Of a stretch of DNA of 64,000 bases, positions 9,000 to 18,216 are shown piece by piece; within the stretch, counting starts at the first letter, position 1, and each line of letters starts with the position of its first letter. This stretch comes from CALVUJ01 sp045119835 (GTDB taxonomy: Bacteria; Bacillota_I; Bacilli_A; RFN20; DUOF01), in contig JBGVED010000040.1 in NCBI GenBank assembly GCA_045119835.1, positions 1 to 64,000 on the forward strand, in the 5' to 3' direction. The notes under the pieces are model-generated. The model made no database searches. It was not told the origin of the DNA and saw only the letters and a list, made by a program, of their open reading frames with translations. Position numbers and translations under genes: made by a program.

Positions 9000-9349
9000 G
9001 ATTTAGGCTTAAAAATAAGAGCTACTAAAAATGCAAAAAGAATTGCACTAGTAATACCAGTCGCAGTCATATCAAATAACCCCGAAGCAACCCCAAGTAG
9101 CCCCTTTTCTCCTCTCATAGCCTCATTTGCTGCGTGCATTAAAGAATGCCCAAAACTAGTAATAGGTAAGCTTGCTCCAACTCGAGAAATACTAAGAATC
9201 TTATCATAAATACCAAAAACATCCAAAAAAGAACCAATAACAACAAACAAACTAGTAATATGCCCTGGAGTTAATTTACTATTATCATAAATAATCTGTC
9301 CTATCGTACATATAGAGCCACACACAATAAACGCTAATAAATAACTCAT
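8996..9349 (-). CDS. spoVAE: SpoVAE (SpoVAEb-type) spore channel protein
   Basis: A 117-residue polytopic protein, the normal size for SpoVAEb. It has four hydrophobic helices and the family signatures TPGHITSLFVVIGSFLDVFG, GASLPITSFGHSL and GLFDMTATGI. SpoVA proteins form the inner-membrane complex that moves calcium-dipicolinate into the forespore and releases it at germination. Four-base stop/start overlaps with spoVAD and spoVAF show one tightly coupled operon. The related SpoVAEa lipid-like subunit seen in Bacillus is not found here. Confidence 0.93.
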   Translation of the reverse strand: MSYLLAFIVCGSICTIGQIIYDNSKLTPGHITSLFVVIGSFLDVFGIYDKILSISRVGASLPITSFGHSLMHAANEAMRGEKGLLGVASGLFDMTATGITSAILFAFLVALIFKPKS

Positions 9350-10338
9350 TCAAGCACCTCCAAACTAACAGCATGAGCAATACATGGAATACTCTCTTTT
9401 TGCTGAATCAACGTAGGTGAAAGCAAAGCACCTGTCGCAACAACCAAAACCTTTTTAAACTCTTTTTTTCTCATCTTTTCTAAAATATAACTATAAGTAG
9501 TAAGTGCACAACAAGCACACCCACTTCCCCCAGCAAAAACATTTTGATTTACTCTATCATAAATAATTAACCCACAATCATCATAATTACTTAACCTAAT
9601 ATTATCCTTTTTAAATAATTCCAAAATAATTCTTTTACCATACGTAGACAAATCACCTGTAAGTATTAAATCATAATAATCGGGATCCCTATTTAAATCT
9701 TTAAAATGCTTTTTTAAAGTACTATATGCTGCCGGCGCCATTGCTACACCCATATTATTAGCATCACTAACTTCATAATCAGTAACTTCTCCAAATGTCG
9801 CACTAGTAACCTTAATATCACTTATAACATTACTAACAACAATAGCACCTGCTCCAGTTGCCGTATAAGTTGTGGTCTCTGGCTTTTGAATACCATATTC
9901 ATTTGGATATCTATATTGTCTTTCTGCCGTTGCATTGTGAGATGAAGTAAAAGCAAGAGCTTTATTTGCAAAACCAGCCTCTACATAACTTGAAGCCAAC
10001 GCTAAAGTTAACATTGAAGAAGAACACGCTCCATACGTTCCAATAAGAGGTATCTTGTAGTCCCTTGAAACATAAGTAGATGAAGTAATCTGATTTAATA
10101 AATCCCCTCCAAACATTATATCTATATCTTTATCATGTAATTTGCTCTTTTTTAACACCAAATCAATCGCTTCTTTTAACATCGTTTGCTCAGCCTTCTC
10201 AAACGTCTTACATCCACAATATAAATCATCATAAGTTTTATCATAATATTCCCCAAGAGGACCTTGCTTCTCAACTAACCCCGCTACTGTCGCACTATTA
10301 GTCACATAAACATTATTAAAAATTATTGAATTAGACAC
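9346..10338 (-). CDS. spoVAD: SpoVAD, dipicolinic-acid-binding spore protein
   Basis: A 330-residue soluble protein with the thiolase/ketoacyl-synthase-like fold typical of SpoVAD. Visible family blocks are GPLGEYYDKTYDDLYCGCKTFEKAE near the N-terminus, IGTYGACSSSML around residue 100, the THNATAERQYRYPNEYG-like segment and the GGSGCACCALTTYSYIL region near residue 275. SpoVAD binds dipicolinic acid and is needed for its uptake into the forespore. The start codon overlaps the spoVAC stop by one base, and the 3' end overlaps spoVAE by four. Confidence 0.95.
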   Translation of the reverse strand: MSNSIIFNNVYVTNSATVAGLVEKQGPLGEYYDKTYDDLYCGCKTFEKAEQTMLKEAIDLVLKKSKLHDKDIDIMFGGDLLNQITSSTYVSRDYKIPLIGTYGACSSSMLTLALASSYVEAGFANKALAFTSSHNATAERQYRYPNEYGIQKPETTTYTATGAGAIVVSNVISDIKVTSATFGEVTDYEVSDANNMGVAMAPAAYSTLKKHFKDLNRDPDYYDLILTGDLSTYGKRIILELFKKDNIRLSNYDDCGLIIYDRVNQNVFAGGSGCACCALTTYSYILEKMRKKEFKKVLVVATGALLSPTLIQQKESIPCIAHAVSLEVLE

Positions 10339-10793
10339 TATAAAGCACCTCCAATAACTAAAACAACATATCTAAGAATTCCTAAAATATAAGCACTTAC
10401 AATTCCATAAGTAATTACACTACCTGCAAGTTTAAACATATTAGAGCCAATACCATATATTAACCCTTCACTTTTACTCTCTAATGCACTAGAAGTTAAA
10501 GCATTAGCAAAGCCCGATATTGGAATAAAAGTACCTGCACCTGTTTTTTGAGCTATTTTATCAAACAAACCAAAACCTGTTAAAACAGCAGTTATAAATA
10601 TAATGGTAACTAACATTAAAGATATAGAGTCTTTTTCATTAATATAAAATCCTCTACTATATAAATCAAAAAACAATTGTCCAATTATAGCTACTATTCC
10701 ACCACTAAAAAAAGCAACTAAAGCTCTACCAAGTTTATCTTTCTTATCTTCCGTTTTCTTTACAATATCCTTAAATCTTTGCTTATTATTCAT
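10338..10793 (-). CDS. spoVAC: SpoVAC, mechanosensitive spore channel subunit
   Basis: A 151-residue integral membrane protein with family motifs GGIVAIIGQLFFDLY, LTGFGLFDKIAQKTGAGTFIPISGFAN and GLIYGIGSNMFKLAGSVI. SpoVAC is the pore-like subunit of the dipicolinate channel. I use the third in-frame methionine codon (10793) because GGAG then lies seven bases away; the ATG at 10799 has only one base between GGAG and the start. It is the first gene of the operon. A weak sigma-G-like pair (GAATT at 10838-10842, AATAATA at 10814-10820) precedes it, but I do not consider this secure. spoVAA and spoVAB are absent, as in many clostridia and reduced Bacilli. Confidence 0.93.
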   Translation of the reverse strand: MNNKQRFKDIVKKTEDKKDKLGRALVAFFSGGIVAIIGQLFFDLYSRGFYINEKDSISLMLVTIIFITAVLTGFGLFDKIAQKTGAGTFIPISGFANALTSSALESKSEGLIYGIGSNMFKLAGSVITYGIVSAYILGILRYVVLVIGGAL

Positions 10794-10846
10794 ATTCATT
10801 CTCCATTCTTTATTATTATTTGTAAGAATGAAAAATTAATTCATTA

Positions 10847-11533
10847 TTATAAAAGTGTAGAAATAAAATAAATAACCAACAAATGAACTGGATAAAACAT
10901 ATAAAATAGATATTTTAAATTATATTTCCCTTTTTTACCATTATATATAACTAATAAAGGAACTGTTAAAAATAATCCATTAAAAACAATAAAAGTTAAA
11001 ATAGACTCACTAATAAATGTCCTATAAACTATATAAATCAAACTAATCAAACAATAACAAACTATTTTCAAGTTCTTACTATTACAAAAATAAAACATTA
11101 ATATCATAACTAATGCAAATATCCCATAATCACAAAAGCAAACTAAAGAAAAACATAAAAAAACTAATAAAAGTCTATAAAAAATATTTTTTATATCCAC
11201 TAAAGCATATAAACACATAAACCCTAAAAACAAAGTAAAGATAATATTATAAAAATCAAACATAAAAACAGTTCCCACTTTATATAAAGAATAAGGAATT
11301 TGAGAAATAATAGCAAAAACAAGTAACCTCATACCATATTTAAATTTATTACTTGTAAATCTAAAACCATTTGCTATCCCCATAAACATAATAGGAGCGC
11401 AAACTCTCCCTATCATCCTAAAAATAATATATAAAGAAAGATTATTTCCTAAAAAACTTATCGCTACATGATCTAACACCATTGCACTAATTGCAATAAT
11501 CTTTAAAACATTACTATTTAAACATCTACTCAT
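10847..11533 (-). CDS. TraX-family integral membrane protein
   Basis: A 228-residue polytopic protein with about seven hydrophobic helices. The N-terminus LKIIAISAMVLDHVAISF, followed by RVCAPIMFMGIANGFRFT, is the TraX family signature. The family name comes from F-pilin acetylation, but chromosomal TraX homologues in Firmicutes have no established role and are related to membrane acyltransferases. The gene overlaps the 3' end of helD by 8 bases, so the two are translationally coupled. Nothing conjugative is nearby, so a transfer function is unlikely. Confidence 0.88.
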   Translation of the reverse strand: MSRCLNSNVLKIIAISAMVLDHVAISFLGNNLSLYIIFRMIGRVCAPIMFMGIANGFRFTSNKFKYGMRLLVFAIISQIPYSLYKVGTVFMFDFYNIIFTLFLGFMCLYALVDIKNIFYRLLLVFLCFSLVCFCDYGIFALVMILMFYFCNSKNLKIVCYCLISLIYIVYRTFISESILTFIVFNGLFLTVPLLVIYNGKKGKYNLKYLFYMFYPVHLLVIYFISTLL

Positions 11534-13529
11534 TTAAACCACCAACAAAACTAGTAAACAATCCATCACTTAAAATCTCTAATTCATTAATTGCTCTACT
11601 ACAAGCAATATAAAAATAATTCTTATCTATTTCACTACAATAATTTTTATCATTTGCACCAAAAACAACAACCTTATCAAACTCTAAACCTTTAACTATA
11701 CTTACCCCACTTACCACTACACCTTTTTTAATTTCTTTATTTTTCACATTTAAAAAAGATATATTAGTAAATCCTTCTAACTTTACATACAACTTACTAG
11801 CCTTTTTCTGACTCTTGCAAATAATAGCCAAACTTTTACCCTTATAATTCTTGATTACATCTTTTAAATACGCAATTTCGTCATCCTCACTAGCAAACGA
11901 TCTAAACTTTACTTCCTTACCTTCTCTTTTAACTCCGTTTATACCCTTACTAGAAATTATTTTTTCTAAAAATCTAAATATTTGAATCGTAGATCTATAA
12001 GAATTATTAAGTTCTACTACTTTAAAATTATTAAAAACATCATCATAATTTTGCAAAAACAACTTCTGATTCAAATCTCCAACAAAAGTTTTACTACAAT
12101 TAAAAGATAGTTGAATAACGCTTCTTTCAATCACATTTAAATCTTGATATTCATCTATAAGCAAATGATTATACTTATCAAATAACTTACACCCTCTAAA
12201 GAAAATCTTTACATAACACAATGGGAAAATATGTTCATATCCAATAATATTTCTCTTAATAACTTCACCATTATAACCAATAGTTTTTAAAAATTCATTA
12301 TAGATTTCAAAACAGTTAACATCTGGCAATAACTTATTAACAAAAGTTTCAATAACGTCCACATCATTTTTACTCACTTTTTTCTCATTACTAATTCTAT
12401 CTTTTAAAAACTCTTTAATAAATCTTCTTCTCTCACTATAATTTCTTCTTTTGAATTTATTAAAATATAACTCTTTAAATAACTCATTAGAAAAAGTCAA
12501 TCCAGCTAATTTAAGCCCGATTTTTTCAGTAAACAACTCCGATAATTTATTATCTAAAAAAGTTTTCAAATTACAAAAAAAAGAATCACTCTCAAACTCC
12601 TTTTTCCCATTAATTAAATTCTCTAAATAATCAATTTTATTTTCTACTCTAAGTTTATTCTTATATAAATCCATCTTCAAAATAGTACGTGCGATCTCAT
12701 TCATTGTCATATTAACAACATTTTCTTCTCCAAGTTCAGGTAAAACATTATCAATATATTTAAAAAACACCTCATTTGGAGTAATAAAACAAACTTTATT
12801 AGCCTCATATTTAACGCTATCTTTATAAACCAAATAAGCAATTCTATGTAACGCAATAGAAGTCTTACCACTACCAGCAACACCAAGAACTAGCAAATCA
12901 TTATCACCAATATATCTAATAGCTTCATTTTGTTCTTTCTGAATTGTACTTACAATATTTTGCATAACTACATCACTATTTTTCCCTAGAACATCTAGTA
13001 ACAATTCATCACTTATATTCATACCCATATCGACAAAACATTCAAGGTTGCCCTCATTAAATTTATATTGTCTTTTTAATGTGATTTCACCATCCACCTT
13101 GCCTTTAGGAGACTCATAACTGGATTTTCCTAAACTTCCTTCATAATACAAATTAGCAATCGGACTCCTCCAATCATTAACTATAACTTCATTATTATCA
13201 ATTAAAGTTTCAATTCCAAAATAATAAGGAAACTCTCCCCATTCATTTTTAAAATCAACACGCGAAAAATAAGGCTTTGACACCATCATCAAATACCTAT
13301 TAAGCTGCCTATTAGCCATATTATTTATTGCCCTATCATAATTTATATAATCAATCATTTGATTACCAGTCATATCAATACTAGATGAATCTTTTGCATT
13401 AAAAAAACTATTAAAAGTTTCACTAATTGCTTTACTCTTTTCTTTAATTAAATCTTTATTAGATGCAATTTTCTCTTTTAACATCTCAATTGTTTCATTT
13501 GCCTTTTTATACTCATCTATATTTATCAT
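11526..13529 (-). CDS. helD: HelD-like superfamily 1 helicase (RNA polymerase recycling)
   Basis: A 667-residue UvrD/Rep-like ATPase of the HelD type. The N-terminal coiled coil (about residues 1-60) is followed by the HelD-specific block KPYFSRVDF and NDWRSPIANLYYEG (about 83-130). Walker A GVAGSGKTSIALHRIAYL starts near residue 214, Walker B is LLIDEYQDLN, and motif III GDLNQKLF follows. HelD removes stalled RNA polymerase from DNA, using two arm domains and ATP. It is somewhat shorter than the ~770-residue Bacillus protein. The start follows GAGGATAGGA. It lies 4 bases after tsaC and overlaps the TraX-like gene by 8 bases. Confidence 0.88.
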   Translation of the reverse strand: MINIDEYKKANETIEMLKEKIASNKDLIKEKSKAISETFNSFFNAKDSSSIDMTGNQMIDYINYDRAINNMANRQLNRYLMMVSKPYFSRVDFKNEWGEFPYYFGIETLIDNNEVIVNDWRSPIANLYYEGSLGKSSYESPKGKVDGEITLKRQYKFNEGNLECFVDMGMNISDELLLDVLGKNSDVVMQNIVSTIQKEQNEAIRYIGDNDLLVLGVAGSGKTSIALHRIAYLVYKDSVKYEANKVCFITPNEVFFKYIDNVLPELGEENVVNMTMNEIARTILKMDLYKNKLRVENKIDYLENLINGKKEFESDSFFCNLKTFLDNKLSELFTEKIGLKLAGLTFSNELFKELYFNKFKRRNYSERRRFIKEFLKDRISNEKKVSKNDVDVIETFVNKLLPDVNCFEIYNEFLKTIGYNGEVIKRNIIGYEHIFPLCYVKIFFRGCKLFDKYNHLLIDEYQDLNVIERSVIQLSFNCSKTFVGDLNQKLFLQNYDDVFNNFKVVELNNSYRSTIQIFRFLEKIISSKGINGVKREGKEVKFRSFASEDDEIAYLKDVIKNYKGKSLAIICKSQKKASKLYVKLEGFTNISFLNVKNKEIKKGVVVSGVSIVKGLEFDKVVVFGANDKNYCSEIDKNYFYIACSRAINELEILSDGLFTSFVGGLNE

Positions 13530-13533
13530 AGTC

Positions 13534-14124
13534 CTATCCTCTATAATAACTTTCCTCTATTTCGCTAAACAAAATAGCGCCTTCTCTAATTAAAATAAGC
13601 TTATCTTCTTTTAATTCCACTATAGTAGACTCCTTTTCTACTAATTTATCACCCATTATAACCATATCAATTAAACCATCAAATTCATCTATAATTTTTA
13701 AAATATCATTACTTGTCTTCTTACCACTAATATTCGCACTTGTAAGCATAAGTGGACGATCTAGTTTTTCTATTATTCTATTTATTATCTCATTATTAAT
13801 CATCCTAACTGCAACTGTTTCTTCACTATCTTTTCTTTTTAATACAAGCGTTAACTTACCTGGATAATATTTTTGTAACCTTCTTAACTGTTCTTTATTT
13901 ACATCACAAAGAGAAATTAACCTATCATAAGTGTCCACAACTAAAGGTAATTTTTTATTTAAATTTCTCTTCTTAATTTCATAAATCTTATTAAACGCCT
14001 TTTCACTACTACTATCTATAGCCAAACCATAAATAGTATCCGTAGGAACAACAATAATTCCATCATTTTTAAGAACCATCACAGCATCATCAATTATTTT
14101 GTTATTGTAATCCTCTTTAGTCAT
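13534..14124 (-). CDS. tsaC: Threonylcarbamoyl-AMP synthase (TsaC/YwlC/YrdC)
   Basis: A 196-residue YrdC-domain enzyme that makes threonylcarbamoyl-AMP from threonine, bicarbonate and ATP, the first step of t6A37 modification of ANN-decoding tRNAs. Diagnostic segments are VPTDTIYGLAID near residues 26-37, KRNLNKKLPLVV, and LMLTSANISGKK near 125-136 (family SANxSG). It lacks the extra C-terminal Sua5 domain, so it is the short TsaC form. The start overlaps the fmt stop by 8 bases, and it is 4 bases from helD, forming a run of coupled genes. Confidence 0.95.
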   Translation of the reverse strand: MTKEDYNNKIIDDAVMVLKNDGIIVVPTDTIYGLAIDSSSEKAFNKIYEIKKRNLNKKLPLVVDTYDRLISLCDVNKEQLRRLQKYYPGKLTLVLKRKDSEETVAVRMINNEIINRIIEKLDRPLMLTSANISGKKTSNDILKIIDEFDGLIDMVIMGDKLVEKESTIVELKEDKLILIREGAILFSEIEESYYRG

Positions 14125-15058
14125 GAAATTTTCTTCCCTTCAAATCTTTATTTCCATTTAAAAAATCTCTAACTAACATTCTTTTTTTTCCTGATGGCTG
14201 AACTTCTTTAATGGCAATCGCTCCATCTTTTACTTTAACTACAATTTTATCCTTTAAAACTTCTACTATTTCTCCATTTTCACCATCATAGTCTTTAAAA
14301 ATCTCCTCACTATCGTATATTTTAATACTTGTTTCATCCAAAAGCGCATAAGCTCCAGGAATAGAATTTAAAGCTCTTATTTTATTATAAATATTTCTTT
14401 TACTATCATTCCAATTTATTATTTCTTCTTCTCTTTTAATTGAAGGAGCAAAACTAACTTTATCCTCATCTTGCTTTTCCCCTTTAAGCTTGCCATTTAA
14501 ATAATCAGGCAAAACATCAATAAGAAGATTTGAAGCCACTTCTTCCATCTTCTTAAATAAACTATCGCCTGTATCTGTATTACTAACCTCAACTTCTCTT
14601 TTAGCAAACATATCGCCTGCATCCATCTTTTTAACCATTTGCATAATCGTAACACCTGTTACTTTTAAATCATTTAAAATGGCATATTGAATAGGAGCAG
14701 CACCCCTTAAATCCGGCAATAAAGAACCATGAACATTAATACACCCAAAACGAGGTATATCAAGCACTTTTTGAGGAACAATTTGCCCATAAGCACAAGT
14801 TATTATTAAATCAGGACTCTTACTAACAAGCCACTCATTATCTTCTCTTATACTAAGAGGTTGGAAAACTTCAATATTATGTTCCAAAGCTATCTTTTTT
14901 GTAAAAGTAGCCTCTAATATTTTCTTTCTTCCAACAGGTTTATCCGGCTGACTAACAACACCTATAATATTATAACCATTAGATATAAGAGCATTTAAAA
15001 TACCACCAGCAAACTCTGTAGTACCCATAAACACAATCTTCACATTATTTTCATTCAT
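14117..15058 (-). CDS. fmt: Methionyl-tRNA formyltransferase
   Basis: A 313-residue enzyme that formylates initiator Met-tRNA with 10-formyl-tetrahydrofolate. The N-terminal formyltransferase domain carries GTTEFAGGILNALI, the active-site block INVHGSLLPDLRGAAPIQYAI (Asn, His and the SLLP loop, about residues 107-127) and the downstream Asp in VTIMQMVKKMDAGDMF. The C-terminal OB-like domain follows (about 205-313) with WNDSKRNIYNKIRALNSIPGA-type sequence. The start is supported by GGTGATGG. It is the first gene of the fmt-tsaC-helD run; def and priA, frequent neighbours elsewhere, are not here. Confidence 0.97.
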   Translation of the reverse strand: MNENNVKIVFMGTTEFAGGILNALISNGYNIIGVVSQPDKPVGRKKILEATFTKKIALEHNIEVFQPLSIREDNEWLVSKSPDLIITCAYGQIVPQKVLDIPRFGCINVHGSLLPDLRGAAPIQYAILNDLKVTGVTIMQMVKKMDAGDMFAKREVEVSNTDTGDSLFKKMEEVASNLLIDVLPDYLNGKLKGEKQDEDKVSFAPSIKREEEIINWNDSKRNIYNKIRALNSIPGAYALLDETSIKIYDSEEIFKDYDGENGEIVEVLKDKIVVKVKDGAIAIKEVQPSGKKRMLVRDFLNGNKDLKGRKFHD

Positions 15059-15111
15059 TAACCATCACCATTTATTATTATAAACAAAAGTTTATATCAA
15101 ATAAATATTTA

Positions 15112-15139
15112 CAAAACAAAAGATGCAATTACTTGCATC
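15112..15139 (-). terminator. Terminator of the 15129-15794 gene
   Basis: On the minus strand a 7-bp stem, GATGCAA/TTGCATC (15133-15139 and 15122-15128), is followed by TTTTGTTTTG. The stem overlaps the last codons of the gene. Confidence 0.7.
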
Positions 15140-15794
15140 CAACCTTAATATTTTTTTCCTTGTTATACTCTTGTAAAATCTCTTTAACTATTTCTATTTT
15201 AGCTTTACTACGCTTCCTTATCTCAACACATTCTGTTTTTCTATATTTTTGATACAACTTCATCTTATATTTTAAAGTTTTAAGAGGATTTTTAGAATTT
15301 TCCATTTCATGTAACAGCTCATTTAAAAAAGCTACTAAATGCTTATATTTAGCCTTAGTTACATCATTACAATAAATCATCTTATCTATCCTTTTTCTAA
15401 TAATAGAGCAAAACAATTCATTATCAAAAATACCAGTTATCCCTACATATTTGTTATTAAAATAATTTTTTCTATATTCGCTAGTATACTCTCTAATTAA
15501 TTCTTTAACTATTTTATACTTGCTAAGTTTAGTCTTATTAAAACGATTATCACTAACCTTATTATCTTTAAGATAGTTCTTTAAATAACGAAGACCTTCT
15601 TCTTTTTCAAAAACAGACAATAAAAAAGTTAAAAATTCAATATCTTCCTTCTTATCAAGAATTTGTGCCTCATAAATATAAACCTTGGATTCATCTACTT
15701 TATCAATAGAATTAGTAAGCTCATCTAAAAAAGAAGTTAAATACTTTTTTTTCTTACAAACAATATCAAATAACAAACTATTATCTGTCTTCAT
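15129..15794 (-). CDS. Uncharacterised lysine-rich helical protein
   Basis: A 221-residue soluble, very basic and acidic protein rich in Lys, Glu, Tyr and Asn, predicted to be mostly alpha-helical. There is no signal peptide or membrane segment. Short phrases such as KKKKYLTSFLDELTNSIDK and LNELLHEMENSKNPLKTLKYKMKLYQKYRKTE suggest helical bundles. It stands between fmt and the gpr-associated small gene, with its own terminator, so it is likely monocistronic. I recognise no family; a nucleic-acid-binding role would fit the charge but is not supported further. Confidence 0.75.
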   Translation of the reverse strand: MKTDNSLLFDIVCKKKKYLTSFLDELTNSIDKVDESKVYIYEAQILDKKEDIEFLTFLLSVFEKEEGLRYLKNYLKDNKVSDNRFNKTKLSKYKIVKELIREYTSEYRKNYFNNKYVGITGIFDNELFCSIIRKRIDKMIYCNDVTKAKYKHLVAFLNELLHEMENSKNPLKTLKYKMKLYQKYRKTECVEIRKRSKAKIEIVKEILQEYNKEKNIKVGCK

Positions 15795-15861
15795 AAAACT
15801 ATCTCACCTACACTACTAAAATACTACCACACAAAAAAGCCACTTTCAATCACAAAATTAG

Positions 15862-16152
15862 CTAATTAATGACTTTCCTAATAAAATTCATGCCTAATTC
15901 AAAAACACTATTAAGGCCACTTACAATCATATTGGCTATTTTACAATTAATGCGAGAAATCAAATTAGAACTATCCGCTTCACTAATCTCTACATCTTCA
16001 ATATTACCATCTTCAACTTCTTCTCCACTTTCAAGCGAATTTTCAAACTCTACTATAACGTCATTAACACCACCGTCACTAGGAATAAAAATAGAAATAC
16101 CAATTAATACAAGCAAAATAATAATTCCACCTTCTAATAGTACCCTTGTCAT
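15862..16152 (-). CDS. Small membrane protein downstream of gpr (YqxA-position)
   Basis: A 96-residue protein with one N-terminal hydrophobic helix (about residues 6-25), an acidic linker and an amphipathic C-terminal helix (about 65-96). A perfect AAGGAG ribosome binding site precedes the ATG, which favours this strand over the overlapping 100-residue plus-strand frame. It is located downstream of gpr, where Bacillus has spoIIP and then yqxA. The layout (TM helix, linker, amphipathic C-terminal helix) resembles YqxA in size and shape, but I cannot show sequence homology. Sporulation relevance is therefore a positional inference. Confidence 0.75.
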   Translation of the reverse strand: MTRVLLEGGIIILLVLIGISIFIPSDGGVNDVIVEFENSLESGEEVEDGNIEDVEISEADSSNLISRINCKIANMIVSGLNSVFELGMNFIRKVIN

Positions 16153-16223
16153 TTATTTTCTCCTTTTATAATGCATAAAAAATATATATAAAACAAATAC
16201 AAAAATATGTCGAAGTTTATCTT

Positions 16224-17159
16224 TTATAAATAAAAACTTTGATTATGCAAAGATTCATTAATTGAACTTCCAATAACATATGCTATATTTTTAACATCTT
16301 CATCAATTTGTTTAGGGGTAACAACCATATTAAGTCCCCTTTGTTCTAAAACATCCGCTATTACCTGATACCTATTCCTATCTTTAAAAATAGAATGATT
16401 AAGCGGCAACTCGCCATACATTTTTTCAATTATATTTATCGTTTCATCAACTATACTACTAGCCCCAACAACCGTAGCTACACCTATTGCAACACAAGGA
16501 GCACCTAAGTATTCTTCATCCATTGCCTTTCTATTATTACCAATACCACTACCAGGTTCAATTCCTGTATTACAAATTTGTATTACCTTATTAACACGCG
16601 TAATACTTCTTGAAGCAAGTGCATCAATAAAAATAACTAAATCAGGCTTATAAAAATTTGAAACTGACTTAACAATATCTGCAGTTTCCATTCCCGTTTG
16701 TCCCATAACTCCAGGAACTAGTAAAGAAACACATTTAGTTCCTTTTTTTATACTACCTGGATCAAACTCAAATATATGACTAGTAACAATAACTTCTTTA
16801 GCGCTCATCGGTCCTAATGCATCTGCCATAAAGTTTTCATTCCCTAATCCTACAACTAAAATCTTTGAATCAGAATTCAATTTGTACTTCAAAAACATTT
16901 CTTTTAAATTATCAACAAGAACATCAATTACATCATACCTACCTTTTTGATCTTCAATATTATCAAACTCAATAGAAACATAATCGCCCTTTTTCTTGTT
17001 AAAAGAATTATCTTCTTTATGTATCGTTATATAACTTATCTTTATTCCCTTATATTCTTTATTAACAACACTATACTCACTTGTATCATTACTAGAAGTA
17101 ACAATTTCATCTGCTAAATCACTACGAGGAGCAAATTTAGATAAATCTATTTCTTTCAT
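16224..17159 (-). CDS. gpr: GPR germination protease
   Basis: The aspartic-type endopeptidase that degrades small acid-soluble spore proteins during germination, made as a zymogen with a short N-terminal propeptide. The MKEIDLSKFAPRSDLADEIV start is the typical pro-region. Family blocks LVVGLGNENFMADALGP (about residues 100-116), PGVMGQTGMETADIVKSV and IDALASRSITRVNKVIQI are all present, with GIGNNRKAMDEEYLGAPCVAIGVATVV after them. The ATG at 17159 is chosen because AGGTGA lies just upstream; the longer frame would use part of that binding site as a GTG start. It follows holA by about 40 bases, the Bacillus order without rpsT. Confidence 0.95.
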   Translation of the reverse strand: MKEIDLSKFAPRSDLADEIVTSSNDTSEYSVVNKEYKGIKISYITIHKEDNSFNKKKGDYVSIEFDNIEDQKGRYDVIDVLVDNLKEMFLKYKLNSDSKILVVGLGNENFMADALGPMSAKEVIVTSHIFEFDPGSIKKGTKCVSLLVPGVMGQTGMETADIVKSVSNFYKPDLVIFIDALASRSITRVNKVIQICNTGIEPGSGIGNNRKAMDEEYLGAPCVAIGVATVVGASSIVDETINIIEKMYGELPLNHSIFKDRNRYQVIADVLEQRGLNMVVTPKQIDEDVKNIAYVIGSSINESLHNQSFYL

Positions 17160-17198
17160 TATTCTCACCTAAATTTAGTATTTCCTCTTTATTATATT

Positions 17199-18158
17199 TT
17201 ATTTACAAGCATTTAATAAAAATAATTCAAAACCTACAAATTTATCTATTTGACCACTTTTTATCTTTATATCTAAATCAGATAATTCTTCTAATAAACC
17301 AGTTAAATCCATTTTATTTAAACGATAAACTTTTTCAAGGGCAACCTTTACTCTATAAGGATGACAAGAAAGCTCATTAGCAATATTACTCTCACTATAA
17401 CCTTTATCCTTTAAAACCATTACCTGATACATAAATCTAACTTGACTAGCAATTAAAGAAATTAAAGTAAGAGGCTCATTATTATTAACCTTTAAATCAT
17501 AGTAAATAGTAAAAACTTTATCTAATTTTTTAGAAAATATATAATCTATCATTTCAAAAACATTATCATCTAACTTTTTACAGACCATTAAATCTACATC
17601 TTTAACATCTATTTCTTTTTTATAACAAGAAAGTTTTTCTATCTCATTATTTATTAAATACATATCATCGCCACATCTAACAATAAACTCATTTAAAGCA
17701 TCACTAGTAATACTAATCCCTTGCCTATCAAACATTTGCTTAACTACTCTAGGTAAATCTTTTTTGTTAATACTGTCTAAGGCATATATCTTTGATTTTT
17801 CTTTGATTTTTTTCACTAATGCACTCTTATCATCTAACTTTGGACTCACAACACTAAAAATAACAGTCGTAGAGTTATTTTCATTTTCTAAATACTCTTC
17901 AAGTTCATTAAAAGACTGGTCAAACTCTAATTTAGGATTTTCCGATGTTAAAAAATAACTATTTTTAATAACCACTACTTTTTTATCTGCCATAAAAGGT
18001 AATGTTGAAGCATCATTAACAATCTCATGTAAAGGAGTTTTATATCCATCAAAAAACACCAAATTAAAATCATCAATAACTTCTAATTCACTTTTTGCTA
18101 ATTTATCAATCATTTTATTAACAAGCAACTCTTGTTCACCAAAAACTAAATACATCAT
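17199..18158 (-). CDS. holA: DNA polymerase III delta subunit
   Basis: A 319-residue HolA (YqeN) protein, the clamp-opening subunit of the clamp-loader complex. The N-terminal YLVFGEQELLVNKMIDKL and the ATLPFMADKKVVVIKNSYFL-type block match the family, as does the middle IVRCGDDMYLINNEIEKLSCY, which replaces a Walker motif in this inactive AAA+ member. GAGGTGA precedes the ATG at 18158; a GTG nine bases earlier lies within that binding site. It is followed by gpr and preceded by comEC, the conserved comE-holA-gpr neighbourhood. Confidence 0.94.
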   Translation of the reverse strand: MMYLVFGEQELLVNKMIDKLAKSELEVIDDFNLVFFDGYKTPLHEIVNDASTLPFMADKKVVVIKNSYFLTSENPKLEFDQSFNELEEYLENENNSTTVIFSVVSPKLDDKSALVKKIKEKSKIYALDSINKKDLPRVVKQMFDRQGISITSDALNEFIVRCGDDMYLINNEIEKLSCYKKEIDVKDVDLMVCKKLDDNVFEMIDYIFSKKLDKVFTIYYDLKVNNNEPLTLISLIASQVRFMYQVMVLKDKGYSESNIANELSCHPYRVKVALEKVYRLNKMDLTGLLEELSDLDIKIKSGQIDKFVGFELFLLNACK

Positions 18159-18216
18159 TATCTTCACCTCTTAAATTATACTACATATATTTTTTAAAAG
18201 ACAACTTTACTTTATC

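Noticed and set aside
10814..10842. Sigma-G-like promoter before spoVAC
   Set aside because: GAATT and AATAATA match imperfectly in very AT-rich DNA and would leave only a few bases before the ribosome binding site.
15869..16171. 100-residue plus-strand frame opposite the gpr-associated small gene
   Set aside because: No ribosome binding site, Ser/Ile/Pro-rich shadow sequence; the minus-strand gene has AAGGAG at proper spacing.
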